NCBI GenBank assembly: GCA_024860865.1
Contig: JACRDV010000151.1
Location: 1 to 7,177 of the forward strand
Source: Methanobacteriota archaeon
GTDB taxonomy: Archaea > JACRDV01
Length of the DNA stretch: 7,177 nucleotides
Reading direction: 5' to 3'
In this document: one piece after another, positions 5,404 through 7,177 of the stretch
How the letters are laid out: every line of letters begins with the position of its first letter
Position numbering within the stretch: the first letter of the stretch is position 1
Notes under the pieces: generated by a model
What the model saw: only the letters and a program-made list of their open reading frames with translations
What the model was told of the DNA's origin: nothing
Databases searched by the model: none
Made by a program: the position numbers and the translations under genes

Positions 5404-5703
5404 GTGGAGTACATCTATGCAGCTATGGTCTTGCATGCAGCAAAAAAACCAATTAATGAAGAGAATATCAACAAAGTCCTTCAAGCAGCGGGTATTAATG
5501 TTGATTCAACTAGGGCAAAAGCATTAGTTGCAGCGTTAGAAGGCATAAATATAGAAGAGGCTATTAAAACAGCGGCTCCAATAGCACCAGCAGCCGCACC
5601 AGCAGTTGCCCCGGCACCTGAGAAGAAAGAAGAGAAAAAGAAGGAAGAGGACGAGAAGAAGGAAGAAGCTGCCGTTGAAGGTCTTGCTTCCTTGTTTGGA
5701 TAG
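5404..5703 (+). CDS. rpl12: Large ribosomal subunit protein P1/L12 (archaeal L12)
   Basis: The multi-copy acidic stalk protein, which dimerises on the L10 spine and recruits aEF1A, aEF2 and aIF5B. The 99-residue protein starts with the usual archaeal [13 protein letters not shown]. It has a helical dimerisation domain (1-57), an Ala/Pro-rich flexible hinge (58-72), a Lys/Glu-rich segment (73-88) and the factor-binding tail [10 protein letters not shown] (90-99). This is the eukaryote-like P-stalk type, unrelated in fold to bacterial bL12. The GTG at 5404 is chosen because GGAGGTGA ends 5 nt upstream and homologues begin at this methionine; the GTG at 5395 would add MKR. A polypyrimidine tract follows the stop at once, marking the likely end of the operon. 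Confidence 0.97.
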   Translation: MEYIYAAMVLHAAKKPINEENINKVLQAAGINVDSTRAKALVAALEGINIEEAIKTAAPIAPAAAPAVAPAPEKKEEKKKEEDEKKEEAAVEGLASLFG

Positions 5704-5704
5704 A

Positions 5705-5722
5705 CCTTTTTCCTCCTTTTTT
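5705..5722 (+). terminator. Polypyrimidine terminator after rpl12
   Basis: Immediately after the rpl12 stop come 18 consecutive pyrimidines with a T5 run (5707-5711) and a T6 run (5717-5722). Archaeal RNA polymerase terminates at such T runs in the non-template strand, without a required hairpin; none is visible. Location at the end of the ribosomal protein unit supports the call. Confidence 0.65.
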
Positions 5723-5800
5723 ATTGGAAAACTTTCTATTGTTTTGTTGGGTTATTATAATGCCAGTTATAACGTGCTTTAGGCTAGTTGTAAAAATTTT

Positions 5801-5836
5801 TTTAAATTTAGCCAATAAACAAAGGATTTTTTAACC
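5801..5836 (+). promoter_or_regulatory. Candidate alaS promoter
   Basis: The 163-bp gap between rpl12 and alaS carries box A-like TTTAAATT at 5801-5808, predicting a start near 5828 and a leader of about 40 nt. A second T-rich box, ATTTTTTAA at 5826-5834, would start near 5857. GGGA at 5858-5861 is a weak Shine-Dalgarno before the ATG at 5867. No RNA gene or small ORF is supported in the rest of the gap. Separate transcription of alaS is inferred from the terminator plus these boxes. Confidence 0.45.
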
Positions 5837-5866
5837 TCAATTCTCAACTCTATTTTTGGGAAATTA

Positions 5867-7177
5867 ATGAAAGAGTCAGAAGGATACCAAATCAGGCTAT
5901 TTCAAGAACAAAAGTTTTACCGAAAACAGTGTCCTAGCTGCCAGCGATTTTTCTGGACCTTAGATCCAGACCGAAAGACATGCGGCGATGTACCTTGTGA
6001 TGAATATGCATTTATTGGAAATCCACCCATTAAGCAGAAATATAACATTCATGAAATGCGCGAGACTTTTCTAAAATTTTTTGAAGAACATAATCATACA
6101 AGAATAAAAAGATATCCAGTTGTTGCTTCGCGTTGGAGAGATGATGTCTACTTAACTGGCGCTTCGATTTATGATTTTCAACCATGGGTAACTTCTGGAC
6201 AAATTCCGCCTCCAGCAAATCCTCTTACAATTGCTCAACCCTCAATCAGATTTACTGATATCGACAATGTCGGGCGGTCTGGCAGACATTTTACCTGCTT
6301 CGAAATGATGGCTCATCATGCGTTTAATTCTGAGCAGCAAAAAATCTATTGGATGGATGAAACAACCGAGTACTGCCACAAGTTTTTAGTTGACTGCCTT
6401 AAGCTAAAACCAGAAGAAATCAGTTATATCGAAGATTTTTGGGAGGGGGGAGGCAATGCAGGCGAGGACTTCGAAGTCTTAGTGTGCGGCTTAGAACTTG
6501 CAACTCTTGTTTTTATGCACTATGAAAAAATTAATGGTCAATATAAAGAGCTGCCTCTTAAAATCGTTGACACTGGTTATGGGCTGGAAAGATTTGTTTG
6601 GCTAACCCACGGCACCCCTTCCGCGTATGAAGCAACATTAGGGCCTGCAATTTCAAAGCTAAAAAAATTAGTTGGTATTGAAGATATTGATAAAAAAATT
6701 TTGATCGAAAACGCAAAGTTTGCGGGTTTAATCGACCTAAAGGTTTCTGGCAATTTAAGATTGCTTAGGAGCAAAGTTGCTGAGAAAGTTGGATTGACAG
6801 TTGAAGAACTTGAAAAGTTAGTAAAGCCATTTGAGGCCATTTATACTATTGCTGACCACTCTCGTTGCTTAGCTTTTATGTTTGGTGATGGAATTGTTCC
6901 ATCAAATGTTCGAGAAGGATATCTTGCAAGGCTAGTTTTGAGAAGGGCTTTAAAATTTATGCGAGAAATTGGATTAGAAATCCCGCTTTCTGAAATCGTA
7001 AAGATACACATAGATGACCTTGGCAATGATTTCCCTGAGCTTAAAGAAAATGAGCGCTATATTTTAGAAATCGTTGGTATTGAGGAAAAGAGATATAGGG
7101 AGACTTTAGCTCGAGGCAGAAGATTAGTTGAGAAAACAAGCGATTATCTTGCTCGTGAAAATAAAACAGAAATGCCA
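5867..7177 (+). CDS. alaS: Alanyl-tRNA synthetase, N-terminal 437 residues (cut by window edge)
   Basis: A class II synthetase that charges tRNA-Ala with alanine in the cytoplasm. The frame stays open for 437 codons to the window end. The archaeal N-terminal extension has the cysteine cluster C22-x2-C25 and C39-x4-C44 within FRKKCP/FFWT-like sequence. The catalytic domain follows, with motif 2 ([20 protein letters not shown], 128-147), [13 protein letters not shown] (193-205) and motif 3 ([12 protein letters not shown], 234-245). The tRNA-recognition helices include [18 protein letters not shown] (330-347) and [14 protein letters not shown] (349-362). The editing and C-Ala domains lie beyond the window. 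The ATG at 5867 matches homologues; no usual start codon precedes it before the in-frame TAA at 5816. Position right after the stalk genes is known in Crenarchaeota and relatives. Confidence 0.96.
   Translation, partial: MKESEGYQIRLFQEQKFYRKQCPSCQRFFWTLDPDRKTCGDVPCDEYAFIGNPPIKQKYNIHEMRETFLKFFEEHNHTRIKRYPVVASRWRDDVYLTGASIYDFQPWVTSGQIPPPANPLTIAQPSIRFTDIDNVGRSGRHFTCFEMMAHHAFNSEQQKIYWMDETTEYCHKFLVDCLKLKPEEISYIEDFWEGGGNAGEDFEVLVCGLELATLVFMHYEKINGQYKELPLKIVDTGYGLERFVWLTHGTPSAYEATLGPAISKLKKLVGIEDIDKKILIENAKFAGLIDLKVSGNLRLLRSKVAEKVGLTVEELEKLVKPFEAIYTIADHSRCLAFMFGDGIVPSNVREGYLARLVLRRALKFMREIGLEIPLSEIVKIHIDDLGNDFPELKENERYILEIVGIEEKRYRETLARGRRLVEKTSDYLARENKTEMP

Noticed and set aside
5755-5772. TTATAA-TGCCAG-TTATAA repeat between rpl12 and alaS
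   Set aside because: Short AT-rich repeat likely by chance; it lies far upstream of the alaS start and has no clear partner signal.
6577-7026. Two minus-strand open frames inside alaS
   Set aside because: They are shadows of the AlaRS frame, whose motif 3 and tRNA-recognition helices are intact across this stretch.

Overview
The window is archaeal chromosome with low GC. All ten protein genes have clear archaeal-type homologues: Spt5 with one NGN and one KOW domain, archaeal L10/P0 and L12/P1 stalk proteins ending in the same tail, archaeal-type AlaRS, archaeal SecE, FtsZ and a ribose-1,5-bisphosphate isomerase. Translation signals match the archaeal anti-Shine-Dalgarno (GGAGGTGA-like sites at good spacing), and upstream regions carry TATA-like boxes rather than bacterial -35/-10 pairs. 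ftsZ directly before secE-spt5-L11-L1-L10-L12 is an order known from Euryarchaeota. alaS directly after the stalk genes is known from Crenarchaeota and relatives. Having both suggests a deep TACK-side lineage that keeps FtsZ, for example Bathyarchaeia; that placement is inference.

Left part (1-1212): the start of a minus-strand ribose-1,5-bisphosphate isomerase, cut by the window edge, diverges from a plus-strand PfkB/ribokinase-family kinase. The 61-bp gap holds TATA-like boxes for both directions. The kinase lacks a Shine-Dalgarno and is probably made from a leaderless mRNA. The pairing fits archaeal nucleoside/AMP salvage, in which a PfkB kinase can make ribose 1,5-bisphosphate and the isomerase turns it into ribulose 1,5-bisphosphate.

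Middle part (1213-2771): a 164-bp gap holds an inverted repeat around a TATA-like stretch. It is followed by ftsZ (TTG start, strong Shine-Dalgarno) and a short secE whose only family-consistent start is an ATT codon. A 98-bp gap with a T-rich tract and TATA boxes separates secE from spt5.

Right part (2772-7177): spt5, rpl11, rpl1, rpl10 and rpl12 form a tight unit (8-nt overlap, then gaps of 2, 5 and 17 nt). It combines a transcription elongation factor with the L1 stalk protein and the whole factor-recruiting stalk base and stalk. A polypyrimidine tract after rpl12 is a likely terminator. alaS then starts with its own candidate promoter and runs off the window after 437 codons. Non-ATG starts are common: six of the ten genes begin with TTG, GTG or ATT by my reading. 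I saw no mobile element, CRISPR array, tRNA or rRNA and no gene-free stretch over 300 bases. No wholly new system is apparent; the most unusual points are the secE start and the divergent isomerase/kinase pair.
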